This document shows positions 56,824 through 64,000 of a DNA stretch of 64,000 nt, piece by piece; the stretch's first letter is position 1, and each line of letters starts with the position of its first letter. This DNA is from CAWKDG01 sp963848355 (lineage in GTDB: Bacteria > Actinomycetota > Acidimicrobiia > Acidimicrobiales > UBA8190). The stretch is from positions 310,001-374,000 of the forward strand of contig CAWKDG010000001.1 of NCBI GenBank assembly GCA_963848355.1, in the 5' to 3' direction. Position numbers and translations under genes: made by a program. The notes below the pieces were generated by a model that worked only from the letters and a program-made list of their open reading frames with translations, was not told the DNA's origin and did no database searches.

Positions 56824-58311
56824 CTAACCGCTCAACCGTGCCAACAACTCCGACGGCGTGGCGCATTCTCTCAGCAACCCCTCTACGTGTTCGGCAGTTC
56901 CACGAAGGGGATCCATCATAGGGACGCGCCGCAGGGGGTCCGCGCCGAGGTCGAAGACCATCGAATCCCAGTTGGCGCTGGCCACCGCCGAGGCCCAGCG
57001 CTTCAAGCACTGACCCCGGAAGTAGGCACGCGTCCGTCGGGGCGGCTCGGTCACCGCCGCCAGGATGTCGGCCGGGTCGAGAAGGCGTTCGCTGTCGAGG
57101 CGGGCGAACAGCGACCTTTCGGGGCGCAGATCGTGGTACTGCAGGTCCACGGCGGCCAGGCGGCTGTCGTCCCAGTCCAGGCCGTGGCGGTCGCGATAGG
57201 CCTCGAGGAGCTGGAGCTTGGCCGCCCAGTCGACCTGACGGGCGACCAGGGCGGGATCCATCTCGAGGCCGTGGAGGACGTTCTCCCAGCGCTCGAGCAC
57301 CATCTGACCCACCGACTCGCCGCCCAGGCATTCGAGGCCACGGTCCTCGGCGTACTTGCGGGCCAGTCCGTAGAGCTCCCACTGGAGGGCCAGGGCCGTG
57401 ACCGTACGGCCGTCGGCCATGTCGACCACGGTGGACAGGGTGGGGTCGAGGGCCACCTGGCGGATGGCCATGACCGGGTTGGCCAGGGTCAGGTCGACCC
57501 CGTCGAAGGCGTCATCCTCGATGAGGGCGAGCACGAGGGCGGTCGTCCCCATCTTGAGGAACGTCGCCACCTCGGCCAGGTTGGCGTCACCGACGATGAC
57601 ATGGAGGCGCCGGTACCGCTGCGGGTCGGCGTGCGGCTCGTCCCGGGTGTTCACGATCGGGCGCTTGAGGGTCGTCTCGAGGCCGATCTCCTCCTCGAAG
57701 AACTCCGACCGTTGCGCGATCTGGAAGGCGACGCCGCGACCGGCGCTGCCCGGGGTCTCGCTCCCCACCTTGCCGGCACCGGTGAAGATCTGCCGGGTCA
57801 CGAAATGGGGGGTGATGAGGTGGGCGATGCGAGCGAAGGGCACGGCCCGGTCCATCAGGTAGTTCTCGTGGGTCCCGTAGGAGTTGCCCTTGCTGTCGGA
57901 GTTGTTCTTGTAGACGACGATGGACTGCCCCGGCGGCAGCGTCCGGGCCACGGCCTCCATGGAGCGGCGCAGGACCTCCTCCCCCGCCTTGTCGTAGAGG
58001 ACGGCCTCGAGGGGGTCGATGCACTCGGGCGAGGAGAACTCCGGGTGGGCGTGGTCGACGTAGTAGCGCGCTCCGTTGGTGAGCACGGCGTTCACCAGGT
58101 GGGTCTCCACCTCCGGGGGCATGGCCCCCTCGCGGGCGAAGCCGCGGGCGTCGTTTCCCGGCGTCTCGTCCTCGAAGTCCCAGCCCACCCGGGCCAGGTC
58201 CGTCACATAGGCGTTGACGAGCAGCGACGAGGACGCCACGGGGTTCCCGTCGCCACCGACGTGGTTGATCCCGTACTCGGTCTCGATACCGCAGACTTTG
58301 GCGACCGCCAC
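56824..58311 (-). CDS. dop: Depupylase/Pup deamidase Dop
   Basis: 495 aa, GTG start 8 nt after a TAGGGT. A PafA paralogue with the Dop-specific insertion loop near residues 40-85 (FEDETPGNDARGFAREGAMP). Shared fold motifs: VCGIETEYGINHVGGD, VDHAHPEFSSPECIDPLEAV, VYKNNSDSKGNSYGTHENYL and TRDEPHADPQRYRRLHVIVG. It removes Pup from substrates. Because Pup here already ends in Glu, its deamidase activity would be dispensable. First gene of dop-pup-prcB-prcA. Confidence 0.96.
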   Translation of the reverse strand: MAVAKVCGIETEYGINHVGGDGNPVASSSLLVNAYVTDLARVGWDFEDETPGNDARGFAREGAMPPEVETHLVNAVLTNGARYYVDHAHPEFSSPECIDPLEAVLYDKAGEEVLRRSMEAVARTLPPGQSIVVYKNNSDSKGNSYGTHENYLMDRAVPFARIAHLITPHFVTRQIFTGAGKVGSETPGSAGRGVAFQIAQRSEFFEEEIGLETTLKRPIVNTRDEPHADPQRYRRLHVIVGDANLAEVATFLKMGTTALVLALIEDDAFDGVDLTLANPVMAIRQVALDPTLSTVVDMADGRTVTALALQWELYGLARKYAEDRGLECLGGESVGQMVLERWENVLHGLEMDPALVARQVDWAAKLQLLEAYRDRHGLDWDDSRLAAVDLQYHDLRPERSLFARLDSERLLDPADILAAVTEPPRRTRAYFRGQCLKRWASAVASANWDSMVFDLGADPLRRVPMMDPLRGTAEHVEGLLRECATPSELLARLSG

Positions 58312-58318
58312 GGAATCG

Positions 58319-58324
58319 ACCCTA
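58319..58324 (-). promoter_or_regulatory. -10 element (TAGGGT) for dop-pup-prcBA
   Basis: On the minus strand TAGGGT ends 8 nt before the dop GTG, in the 84 bases between mpa and dop. This would make the proteasome operon independent of mpa and nearly leaderless. Confidence 0.45.
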
Positions 58325-58395
58325 GCCCCGACCCGACGCCTGATCGCGTCTCGCCCGGGAACAGGGTTCGGGCTCCATGACCTGCGACGACCGGG

Positions 58396-60159
58396 CTACA
58401 GGTACTGCCCGGTGCCCACCCGTTCGATCGACCGACCCCCTTGAGCGTCGTCGGAGTCCGCCAGCAAGGTGCGGACATAGACGATGCGCTCGCCCTTCTT
58501 GCCCGAGATCCGGGCCCAGTCGTCGGGGTTGGTGGTGTTCGGAAGGTCTTCGTTCTCCTTGTACTCCCGACGGATGGATTCGAGGAGGTCCGAGGTGCGG
58601 ATGCCCCCGCCCTCGCCGGCGATGACCCGCTTGATGGCCAGTTTCTTGGCCCGGCGGACGATGTTCTCGATCATCGCCCCCGAGGAGAAGTCACGGTAGT
58701 AGAGGAGCTCCTTGTCGCCGTTCTGGTAGGTGACCTCGAGGAAGCGGTTCTCGTCGTCCGCCCGGTACATCTCGGACACGGTCGTCTCGATGATCCCCTG
58801 GACCGCCTTGGCCCGGTCGCCGCCACCCAGGCGGTCGACCTCGGTGGCGTCGAGGGGCAGGTCCGACGTCAGGTAGCGGGCGAAGATCTGAGCCGCCGCT
58901 TCTTCGTTGGGCCGCTCGATCTTGATCTTCACGTCGAGTCGGCCCGGACGCAGGATGGCCGGGTCGATGAGGTCCTCCCGGTTCGAGGCGCCGATGACGA
59001 TCACGTCGCGCAGGGTCTCCACGCCGTCGATCTCGGCCAGGAGCTGCGGGACGATGGTGGACTCCATGTCGGAGCTGATGCCGGTCCCCCGTGTCCGGAA
59101 GAGCGAATCCATCTCGTCGAAGAAGACGATGACGGGGACCCCCTCCTCGGCCTTCTCCCGGGCCCGCTGGAAGACGAGTCGGATCTGGCGCTCGGTCTCC
59201 CCCACGTATTTGTTCAGCAGCTCCGGTCCCTTGATGTTCAGGAAGTAGCTGCGGATGTTGGCGTTCCCCGTCACCTGGGCGACCTTCTTGGCCAGGGAAT
59301 TGGCCACGGCCTTGGCGATCAGCGTCTTGCCGCACCCGGGCGGCCCGTAGAGCAGGATGCCCTTGGGCGCCGGCAGCTTGTAGTCGCTGAAGAGCGAGCG
59401 GTGCAGATAGGGCAGCTCGACGGCGTCCATGATCGCCTCGATCTGGCTGTCGAGTCCCCCGACGTCGCCATAGGTGATGTCGGGCACCTCCTCCAACACC
59501 AGTTCTTCGACCTCGGGTCGCGGCAACTTCTCCACGAGAAGCTGCGAACGCGTCTCCATGAGGACCGAGTCGCCGGCGCGCAGGTGGATGCCGGCCAGAG
59601 CAGCGGACAGCTCGACCACCCGCTCCTCGTCGGCGCGGGCGTAGACGATGGCGCGCCGACCGTCCTCGAGAAGCTCCTTCAGAGTCACGACCTCGCCCGA
59701 GTCCTCCCCCGGTCGGGCCAGGACGACGTTGAGCGATTCGTTCAGGACCACTTCCTGGCCCCGACGAAGATCCGAGGATTCGATTTCGGGGTGGAGTGCC
59801 ACCCGCATCTTGCGACCCCCGGAGAACACGTCGATGGTGCCGTCCTCGTTGGCGTGGAGGAAGGTCCCGTAGGCGCTCGGGGGCTGGGTGAGCTTGTCCA
59901 CCTCTTCGCGCAGCGCGGCGATGTGCTCCTTGGCCTGCTGCAGCGTGTAGGTGAGCTTCTCGTTCTGCGAGATGGCCTGGGCCAGTTGCCCTTTGGCCTC
60001 GAGCATCCGCTCCTCGAGAGACTGGACGCGACCGGGACCCTCCGACAGACGACGGCGGAGAACGGCGACTTCTTCTTCGGCCTGGCGGGAGCGCTCGCGC
60101 AATTGCTCGAGCTCCTTGGCCAACTCCCGCTGCTCGTTGGAATCGGCCGTCGGAACCAC
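58396..60159 (-). CDS. mpa: Proteasome-associated ATPase Mpa/ARC
   Basis: Hexameric AAA+ unfoldase feeding pupylated proteins to the 20S core; 587 aa. Residues ~5-95 are a coiled coil (LAKELEQLRERSRQAEEEVA) that binds Pup, then two OB domains, the Walker A GILLYGPPGCGKTLIAKAVA, Walker B VIVFFDEMDSLF, the SRH (VIVIGASNREDLIDPAILRP) and the C-terminal GQYL that docks into alpha rings. The open frame allows only GTG 60159, which lacks ribosome spacing. ATGs at 60178 and 60187, with better context, are in another frame (MSDPRGGGSDG), so a small indel near 60150 is possible. Confidence 0.95.
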   Translation of the reverse strand: MVPTADSNEQRELAKELEQLRERSRQAEEEVAVLRRRLSEGPGRVQSLEERMLEAKGQLAQAISQNEKLTYTLQQAKEHIAALREEVDKLTQPPSAYGTFLHANEDGTIDVFSGGRKMRVALHPEIESSDLRRGQEVVLNESLNVVLARPGEDSGEVVTLKELLEDGRRAIVYARADEERVVELSAALAGIHLRAGDSVLMETRSQLLVEKLPRPEVEELVLEEVPDITYGDVGGLDSQIEAIMDAVELPYLHRSLFSDYKLPAPKGILLYGPPGCGKTLIAKAVANSLAKKVAQVTGNANIRSYFLNIKGPELLNKYVGETERQIRLVFQRAREKAEEGVPVIVFFDEMDSLFRTRGTGISSDMESTIVPQLLAEIDGVETLRDVIVIGASNREDLIDPAILRPGRLDVKIKIERPNEEAAAQIFARYLTSDLPLDATEVDRLGGGDRAKAVQGIIETTVSEMYRADDENRFLEVTYQNGDKELLYYRDFSSGAMIENIVRRAKKLAIKRVIAGEGGGIRTSDLLESIRREYKENEDLPNTTNPDDWARISGKKGERIVYVRTLLADSDDAQGGRSIERVGTGQYL

Positions 60160-60460
60160 CTCCCCGAGGGTCGCTCATGGCCTCCATTTCGACCATACAC
60201 GGCCCCCGCGCCTAAAGGTGCGCCTTGTGGTGGGATAAACGCGCCGTGGTGGGACAAAACCCGAGGTGGCGGGACAGGGCCCGAACCCCCGGTAGGCTGG
60301 AGAGACCAGGTGGCGACCTCCACCGGCCGTTACAGGGCGTCCGACGCCGGACGGCGGGGGTCCGCGAGCAGGTGCTTGGTGGGTAGTTGACACTCCGAAC
60401 GACGCGTCGTTACCGTCCGGTTGCGTCGTCCCTCGGTGAAGAGAGGCTGAAAGACACAGT
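60160..60460. other. Divergent mpa/ferredoxin intergenic region with three ~20-bp repeats
   Basis: 301 bases. At 60227, 60246 and 60266 begin three imperfect copies of GTGG(T/C)GGGA(T/C)A(A/G), spaced 19 and 20 bases, that is, about two helical turns. They lie 50-100 bases before mpa and over 100 before the ferredoxin promoter, and look like multiple sites for one regulator. A TATGGT (60197-60192, minus strand) may be the mpa -10. Confidence 0.5.
60387..60416 (+). promoter_or_regulatory. Sigma-70-type promoter for the ferredoxin gene
   Basis: TTGACA (60387-60392) and TACCGT (60411-60416) are 18 bases apart. The -35 is a perfect consensus and the only one in the window paired with a -10 at normal spacing. 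The leader to ATG 60461 would be about 38 nt and contains AGAGAGG. Confidence 0.6.
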
Positions 60461-60697
60461 ATGAAGGTCTGGATCGATCAGGATCTGTGCACCGGGGACG
60501 GACTGTGCGAGGAGATCGCACCGGCCGTCTTCACGCTGCTCGACGATGGTCTCGCCTATGTGAAGGACGCCGACACCGTGAAGAACGACCCGGGCGGCTC
60601 GGCCGGCATGGCTCTCGTGCCCGAGGATCTCGAGGACGCCGTCACGGAGGCGGCCGAGGAGTGTCCCGGCGAGTGCATCTTCATCGAGCAGAGTTAG
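60461..60697 (+). CDS. Small ferredoxin
   Basis: 78-aa electron carrier. The cluster site is CTGDGLCEEIAP with a distal CPGEC, i.e. three ligand cysteines and Gly/Asp in place of the second cysteine, the pattern of actinobacterial [3Fe-4S] or 3Cys/1Asp [4Fe-4S] ferredoxins (often P450 partners). A ferredoxin is common beside mpa/trmI in actinobacteria. Its TAG stop overlaps the trmI TAA on the other strand. Confidence 0.9.
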   Translation: MKVWIDQDLCTGDGLCEEIAPAVFTLLDDGLAYVKDADTVKNDPGGSAGMALVPEDLEDAVTEAAEECPGECIFIEQS

Positions 60698-61560
60698 TCC
60701 GGCTCGTCCTCGTCGTCGCCGCGCTCGTCCCCACTCCGTTCAATCCCACCCGGTCGCGCGTCTCCCTCGTCGACGGGGACGAGAAGACGGGCCGTGGTGA
60801 GGAATCCGGTATGACCCACCATGCGGTGGTCGGGGCGTACTGATCGCTCCTCCACGTGCCAGGTCCGTCGGAGGGTCTCGGACGTCTCGGCCATGCCGAA
60901 GGCGCTGCGCGTGAGCGCGGCGCGCAACGTCGCCACCTGGTTGATGGTCGGCAGATAGGCGAGCAGGACGCCACCGGGACGCAGCGTCTTCTCGGCGTGG
61001 GCCAGCACCTGCCAGGGCTCGGGGAGGTCGAGGACGATCCGGTCGAGATCGGTTTCGTCGATGCCCTCGTAGACGTCTCGTTCCTCGACCCGGTACGAGA
61101 CGTCGGACCCGCTCCAGGCAGCCACGTTGGCCCGCGCCCCGGCGGCGAAGTCGGGACGGATCTCGTAGCCGACGACGTCGGCCCCGGCCCGCAGCAATGC
61201 CATCGACAGCGCTCCCGATCCGACACCGGCCTCGAGCACCGTCATCCCCGGACCGATGTCGGCGGCGAGGAGAATGGCCCCGAGATCCTTCGGGTAGATG
61301 ACCTGGGCACCGCGGGGCATCTTGAGCACCACGTCGGCCAGGGTGGGCCGGACCACGAGGAACAGCCGTCCGGTGGACCCGGCCACCGACACCCCTTCGG
61401 TCCGGCCGATGATGCTGTCGTGGGCGACGATCCCGGCGTGGGTGTGGAACATCGCCCCCGCCTGGAGGGTGAGGAGGTACCGGCGGGCCTTGGCGTCGAC
61501 GAGCAGGATGCGCTCGCCGGAGGAGAGCGTCCCCCGGGGTCCGGGGGCGGCGACCGTCAC
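60694..61560 (-). CDS. trmI: tRNA (adenine-58-N1)-methyltransferase TrmI
   Basis: 288 aa, makes m1A58 in the tRNA T-loop. Small N-terminal beta domain, then the SAM fold: IYPKDLGAILLAADIGPGMT, motif I VLEAGVGSGALSMALLRAGA, VVGYEIRPDFA, LDRIVLDLPEPWQVL and LRPGGVLLAYLPTINQV. It matches Rv2118c, which is also upstream of mpa. The C-terminal 25 residues are a Gly/Asp-rich tail. ATGA/GTGA-type overlap with the upstream 71-aa gene. Confidence 0.94.
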   Translation of the reverse strand: MTVAAPGPRGTLSSGERILLVDAKARRYLLTLQAGAMFHTHAGIVAHDSIIGRTEGVSVAGSTGRLFLVVRPTLADVVLKMPRGAQVIYPKDLGAILLAADIGPGMTVLEAGVGSGALSMALLRAGADVVGYEIRPDFAAGARANVAAWSGSDVSYRVEERDVYEGIDETDLDRIVLDLPEPWQVLAHAEKTLRPGGVLLAYLPTINQVATLRAALTRSAFGMAETSETLRRTWHVEERSVRPDHRMVGHTGFLTTARLLVPVDEGDARPGGIERSGDERGDDEDEPD

Positions 61561-61772
61561 CCCGGGGCCGAGCCGCCCGGCGACGCGGGGTCGGAGGTGG
61601 TGACGATCAGGCGCTGTCCGGGCGAGACGCGACCTTCCCAGATCACCTCCGGCCGAGGTCGCCGGGCCCGACGCACCAGCCAGACCCCGACGGCGACGGC
61701 CAGCCAGATCGGCTCACCGGCCATCCCCCGCCGCAGGGAACGGGTGGCGAGCGAGCGCAGCAGGCGGTCCAC
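61557..61772 (-). CDS. Small membrane protein
   Basis: 71 aa with one hydrophobic segment (EPIWLAVAVGVWLVRRARRP) and a short C-terminal tail (VSPGQRLIVTTSDP). Its stop overlaps the trmI start by 4 bases, so it belongs to the same operon. No family recognised. Confidence 0.6.
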   Translation of the reverse strand: MDRLLRSLATRSLRRGMAGEPIWLAVAVGVWLVRRARRPRPEVIWEGRVSPGQRLIVTTSDPASPGGSAPG

Positions 61773-61778
61773 GACCGA

Positions 61779-61997
61779 TCAGACCCGGCGGATCTCGACG
61801 ATGGCCGAGCGCTTGCGACCGCGGCGTCGACCGAGGAGGTAGGCGACGATCACGGCCAGGAGGAGGCCGGCCACCGCTCCTCCGACCAGCTGCGGCTTGA
61901 CGGCCTCGACCGTCTCGCCGACGTCACCCGACACCTCGTGCAGCTTGGCTTCGAGGTCGCCCCGGGTGATCCGGTCCTTGCTGCTGGTCATGGTCAC
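61779..61997 (-). CDS. Small single-pass membrane protein
   Basis: 72 aa: an amphipathic N-terminal helix (RGDLEAKLHEVSGDVGETVE), one membrane helix (GGAVAGLLLAVIVAYLLGRR) and an Arg/Lys-rich end. It overlaps the preceding Holin-X-like gene by 4 bases and precedes the 71-aa membrane protein by 6. The layout resembles DUF3618/YtxH-like envelope proteins. Function unknown. Confidence 0.65.
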   Translation of the reverse strand: MTMTSSKDRITRGDLEAKLHEVSGDVGETVEAVKPQLVGGAVAGLLLAVIVAYLLGRRRGRKRSAIVEIRRV

Positions 61998-62398
61998 GCT
62001 GCGTCCTTCCGGTTGCCGCCGGCCGGCGTCCGCACCGGCAGTGTCTTCTTGATGCGCCAGGCCGCCAGCCCGAGGACGCCCAGGGCGGCGCCCGCCGTGA
62101 TCAGGTACGGCAGCCAGGACAGGTTGCCCCCGAACGTCGATCCCGTCTCCGTCTGGAGGGCCCTGAGCAGGGCCAGCAGCAGCAGCGGGACCCCGATCGA
62201 CAGGGCGACCGATCCCGAGACGCCGAAGGCCACGAACCGGCCCAGGCCCCGGAGGGGGCCGAGGGTCTCCTGTTTGGCGTAGGCCACGACCAGGTCGACG
62301 AACTCACGGCCCGCGGCGGTGGTGCCGGAGCGGCCGCCGTTCTTCTTGTCTTTGCCATCGGAACGTCCCGGCACGATCCTCCTCTGCGAATCGACCAT
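61994..62398 (-). CDS. Actinobacterial Holin-X-like membrane protein
   Basis: 134 aa. Two hydrophobic helices (FVAFGVSGSVALSIGVPLLL and LPYLITAGAALGVLGLAAW) after a Lys/Arg/Gly-rich start, with AGREFVDLVVAYAKQETLGP typical of the Holin-X/DUF1469-like group. Despite the family name no phage genes are near. First of three coupled small membrane-protein genes leading into trmI. Confidence 0.7.
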   Translation of the reverse strand: MVDSQRRIVPGRSDGKDKKNGGRSGTTAAGREFVDLVVAYAKQETLGPLRGLGRFVAFGVSGSVALSIGVPLLLLALLRALQTETGSTFGGNLSWLPYLITAGAALGVLGLAAWRIKKTLPVRTPAGGNRKDAA

Positions 62399-62461
62399 CC
62401 TCCCCCGCCGCGGCGAGCCGAGGCAAGGAGTCCCCCCGGCGTGACGACGCCGGTCGCGCTC

Positions 62462-62866
62462 TCAGTGACGGGGGGTGAGGAGGTAGGTGGAGCTGGCCCT
62501 GGCCACCAGACGTCCCTCGTCATCGGTCACGTCGGCCTCGACGAACGCCACCCGGCGGCCCCCCGACACGACCCGCGAGGCGCAGGTGAGCATGCCCCCC
62601 GGACGCACGGCCCGGAGGAAGCTGACCTTCATCTCGGCGTTGGCCGAGGAGACCTTCTCGCCCTCGGCCCATGTGACGGTGGCGGCGCCCATGGCCGAGT
62701 CGCAACAGGCGGCCAGGAACCCGCCCTGGATCACGCCGACGGGGTTGCAGAAACGTTCGTCGGCCGGCATCCGCCACGTGGTCCGCCCCGGTTCGGACTT
62801 GTCGATGCAGACCATCCCGAGGGTGAGGTCGCAGTTGGGCGGCACCTGGACCCGCGGATCGGCCAC
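62462..62866 (-). CDS. PaaI-like hotdog-fold thioesterase
   Basis: 134 aa from GTG 62866; the frame is open to 63040 but that overlaps nagA. The hotdog core reads FCNPVGVIQGGFLAACCDSA (the G-x-hydrophobic-GG site), ANAEMKVSFLRAVRPGGMLT and GGRRVAFVEADVTDDEGRLV. It probably hydrolyses acyl-CoA esters; substrate unknown. Divergent from nagA with 26 bases between starts. Confidence 0.88.
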   Translation of the reverse strand: MADPRVQVPPNCDLTLGMVCIDKSEPGRTTWRMPADERFCNPVGVIQGGFLAACCDSAMGAATVTWAEGEKVSSANAEMKVSFLRAVRPGGMLTCASRVVSGGRRVAFVEADVTDDEGRLVARASSTYLLTPRH

Positions 62867-62873
62867 GGGCGAG

Positions 62874-62883
62874 AAGGTACCGT
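62874..62883. promoter_or_regulatory. Overlapping divergent -10 elements, thioesterase/nagA
   Basis: aaggtaccgt contains TACCTT on the minus strand (62879-62874, 8 nt before the thioesterase GTG) and TACCGT on the plus strand (62878-62883, 10 nt before the nagA ATG). The two would compete for polymerase. Confidence 0.4.
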
Positions 62884-62892
62884 ACGACGGAC

Positions 62893-64000
62893 ATGGCCAG
62901 CGCCTCCGCCACCGTCGTGCGCGCGGCCACCGTCCTCGGCGCGACCGGGCCCCTCTCCCCCGGTGAGGTCGTCGTCGACGGGGGCGTGATCGTCGCGGTG
63001 GGCCCGGCCACCGGGCCTGTCTCCGTCGACGTGCTGGCACCGGGGTTCGTGGACCTCCAGATGAACGGCATCGGCGCCGTCGACGTGGCCGATCCCGCCG
63101 ACGACGACTGGGACGTCCTCGATGCCGCCCTCCTGGCCCAGGGGGTCACCACGTGGTGCCCGACCCTCGTCTCCGCGCCGCTGGCCGAGACCGAGGCGTC
63201 GCTCGAACGGATCGTCCGCGCCGCGGCACGCCGGGGTGAGGGACGACCGTCGATCGCCGGTGCCCACCTCGAGGGTCCCTTCCTCGCCGTCGCCGGTGCG
63301 CACGAGCCGGCCCATCTGCGTCCCGCCGTCGACGACCGGTGGCTCGGGTCACTTCCCCCGGTGGCCGTCGTGACCCTCGCCCCCGAGCTGCCCGGCGCCC
63401 TGGCCGCCATCGAGCGTCTGGCCGCCGACGGGGTGGTGGTGGCCCTCGGGCACTCGGCCTGCAGCATCGACGTCGCCCGGCAGGCGGCCGACGCCGGGGC
63501 CAGGCTCGTGACCCACCTGGGCAACGGGATGGGCCCCTTCCGCCCCCGTGAACCCGGTCTCCTGGGGGCCGCCCTGGCCGACGACCGCCTGGCGGTCTCG
63601 CTGATCGCCGATCTCGTCCACATCCACCCGGCCCTGGTCCGGATCGCCTTCCGGGCCAAGGGCGCCGCCCGCACCGTCCTCGTCACCGACGCCGTGGCCA
63701 CCGGCACGGCCGACGCCGATGGCGGCGGGCCGCCGCGGCTGGCCGACGGGACCCTCGTCGGCTCCGTCCTGGCCATGGACCGGGCCGTGGCCAACACCGT
63801 CACGAGTGCCGGGATCGCCCTGGCGGACGCCGTCGGGGCGGCCAGTACCACTCCGGCTGCCCTGCTCGGTCTCGAGGACCGCGGGGTGATCGCCGTGGGA
63901 CGCCGCGCCGATCTCGTGGCGCTCGACGACGACCTGGGGGTCGAATCCGTCTGGATCGCCGGCCGACAGGCGTGGACGCGGCGCCACCGGGAGCGTGAGG
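62893..64000 (+). CDS. nagA: N-acetylglucosamine-6-phosphate deacetylase, 3' end cut by window
   Basis: Amidohydrolase that deacetylates GlcNAc-6-P to GlcN-6-P in amino-sugar catabolism and wall recycling. 369 codons are present without a stop. N-terminal composite domain (VVRAATVLGATGPLSPGEVV), VLAPGFVDLQMNGIGAVDVA, metal ligand Glu in AGAHLEGPFLA, His in VALGHSACS and in VTHLGNGMGPF, catalytic Asp in TVLVTDAVATGT, and the C-terminal PAALLGLEDRGVIAVGRRAD. The usual HPG metal site of other amidohydrolases is replaced, as normal for NagA. Family length is ~380, so only a few codons are missing. Confidence 0.92.
   Translation, partial: MASASATVVRAATVLGATGPLSPGEVVVDGGVIVAVGPATGPVSVDVLAPGFVDLQMNGIGAVDVADPADDDWDVLDAALLAQGVTTWCPTLVSAPLAETEASLERIVRAAARRGEGRPSIAGAHLEGPFLAVAGAHEPAHLRPAVDDRWLGSLPPVAVVTLAPELPGALAAIERLAADGVVVALGHSACSIDVARQAADAGARLVTHLGNGMGPFRPREPGLLGAALADDRLAVSLIADLVHIHPALVRIAFRAKGAARTVLVTDAVATGTADADGGGPPRLADGTLVGSVLAMDRAVANTVTSAGIALADAVGAASTTPAALLGLEDRGVIAVGRRADLVALDDDLGVESVWIAGRQAWTRRHRERE

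Noticed and set aside
58441..60390. 649-codon rightward open frame opposite mpa
   Set aside because: Shadow of the mpa gene; no conserved motif, while mpa has complete AAA+ signatures.
61994..62398. Prophage holin
   Set aside because: Only the family name suggests phage; neighbours are trmI and small membrane proteins, with no phage genes.

Overview
This 64 kb window is GC-rich throughout (roughly 70 % by eye). Its gene content points to an actinobacterium, most likely of the class Acidimicrobiia or a close relative; the class is inference. The main evidence is a complete Pup-proteasome locus (mpa, dop, pup, prcB, prcA, pafA) followed by tatB-like, tatC and helY in nearly the mycobacterial order. 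An acidic DUF4193-like protein, a ThyX-type thymidylate synthase, a PIG-L/LmbE deacetylase and frequent GTG starts with 4-nt ATGA/GTGA overlaps agree with this.

Layout. 1-9.97 kb: a leftward gene chain, ispH > MFS exporter > HD hydrolase > family-2 glycosyltransferase > YfhO-type membrane protein > K+ channel > secreted NHL-repeat protein. 10-13.2 kb: rightward DUF512 protein > der > small zinc-ribbon membrane protein, then tRNA-Pro(GGG). 13.2-28 kb: accessory region with two orphan ORFs, a secreted lipase, a RibD/DHFR-like reductase, an acyltransferase-SGNH protein, an 1862-aa RCC1/MBG-repeat surface protein, secreted and LAFTG-anchored proteins and a gamma-carbonic anhydrase-like protein. 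28.4-33.4 kb: MerR regulator, small nuclease-like protein, then gcvT-gcvPA-gcvPB (glycine cleavage, no gcvH here). 33.4-36.7 kb: luciferase-like monooxygenase and class II aldolase, divergent from an XRE regulator with its lipoprotein. 37.3-39.9 kb: tatA, a ferritin-like diiron protein, and a sigma/anti-sigma pair. 39.9-47.1 kb: dienelactone hydrolase, PIG-L deacetylase, DinB protein, HtrA protease, an RG-rich linker protein, NUDIX, GNAT and two lineage-type small proteins. 47.5-61.6 kb: two-domain ThyX, helY, tatC, tatB-like, lepB, pafA, DUF2007, prcA, prcB, pup, dop, mpa, ferredoxin, trmI. 61.6-64 kb: small membrane proteins, a PaaI-like thioesterase and the 5' part of nagA, which runs off the end.

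Two features run through the whole window. First, many genes have a TANNNT hexamer (mostly TAGNNT) 6-12 nt before the start codon, which suggests widespread leaderless transcription. The clearest case is an 18-bp palindrome between ispH and the DUF512 gene that places a TAGCCT exactly 7 nt before both start codons. Second, at least ten open frames are interrupted by one- or two-base shifts although the protein reads on in another frame. These include housekeeping genes such as der and gcvPB, and six lie within 2.4 kb at 37.5-39.9 kb. The simplest reading is consensus/assembly error, so affected ends should be read with care.

Biologically notable points are a Pup that ends in Gly-Gly-Glu, a double-length ThyX with altered signature, absence of pafBC from the proteasome locus, a surface protein with 15 cysteine-paired MBG repeats, and tandem duplications covering the stop codons of two genes.
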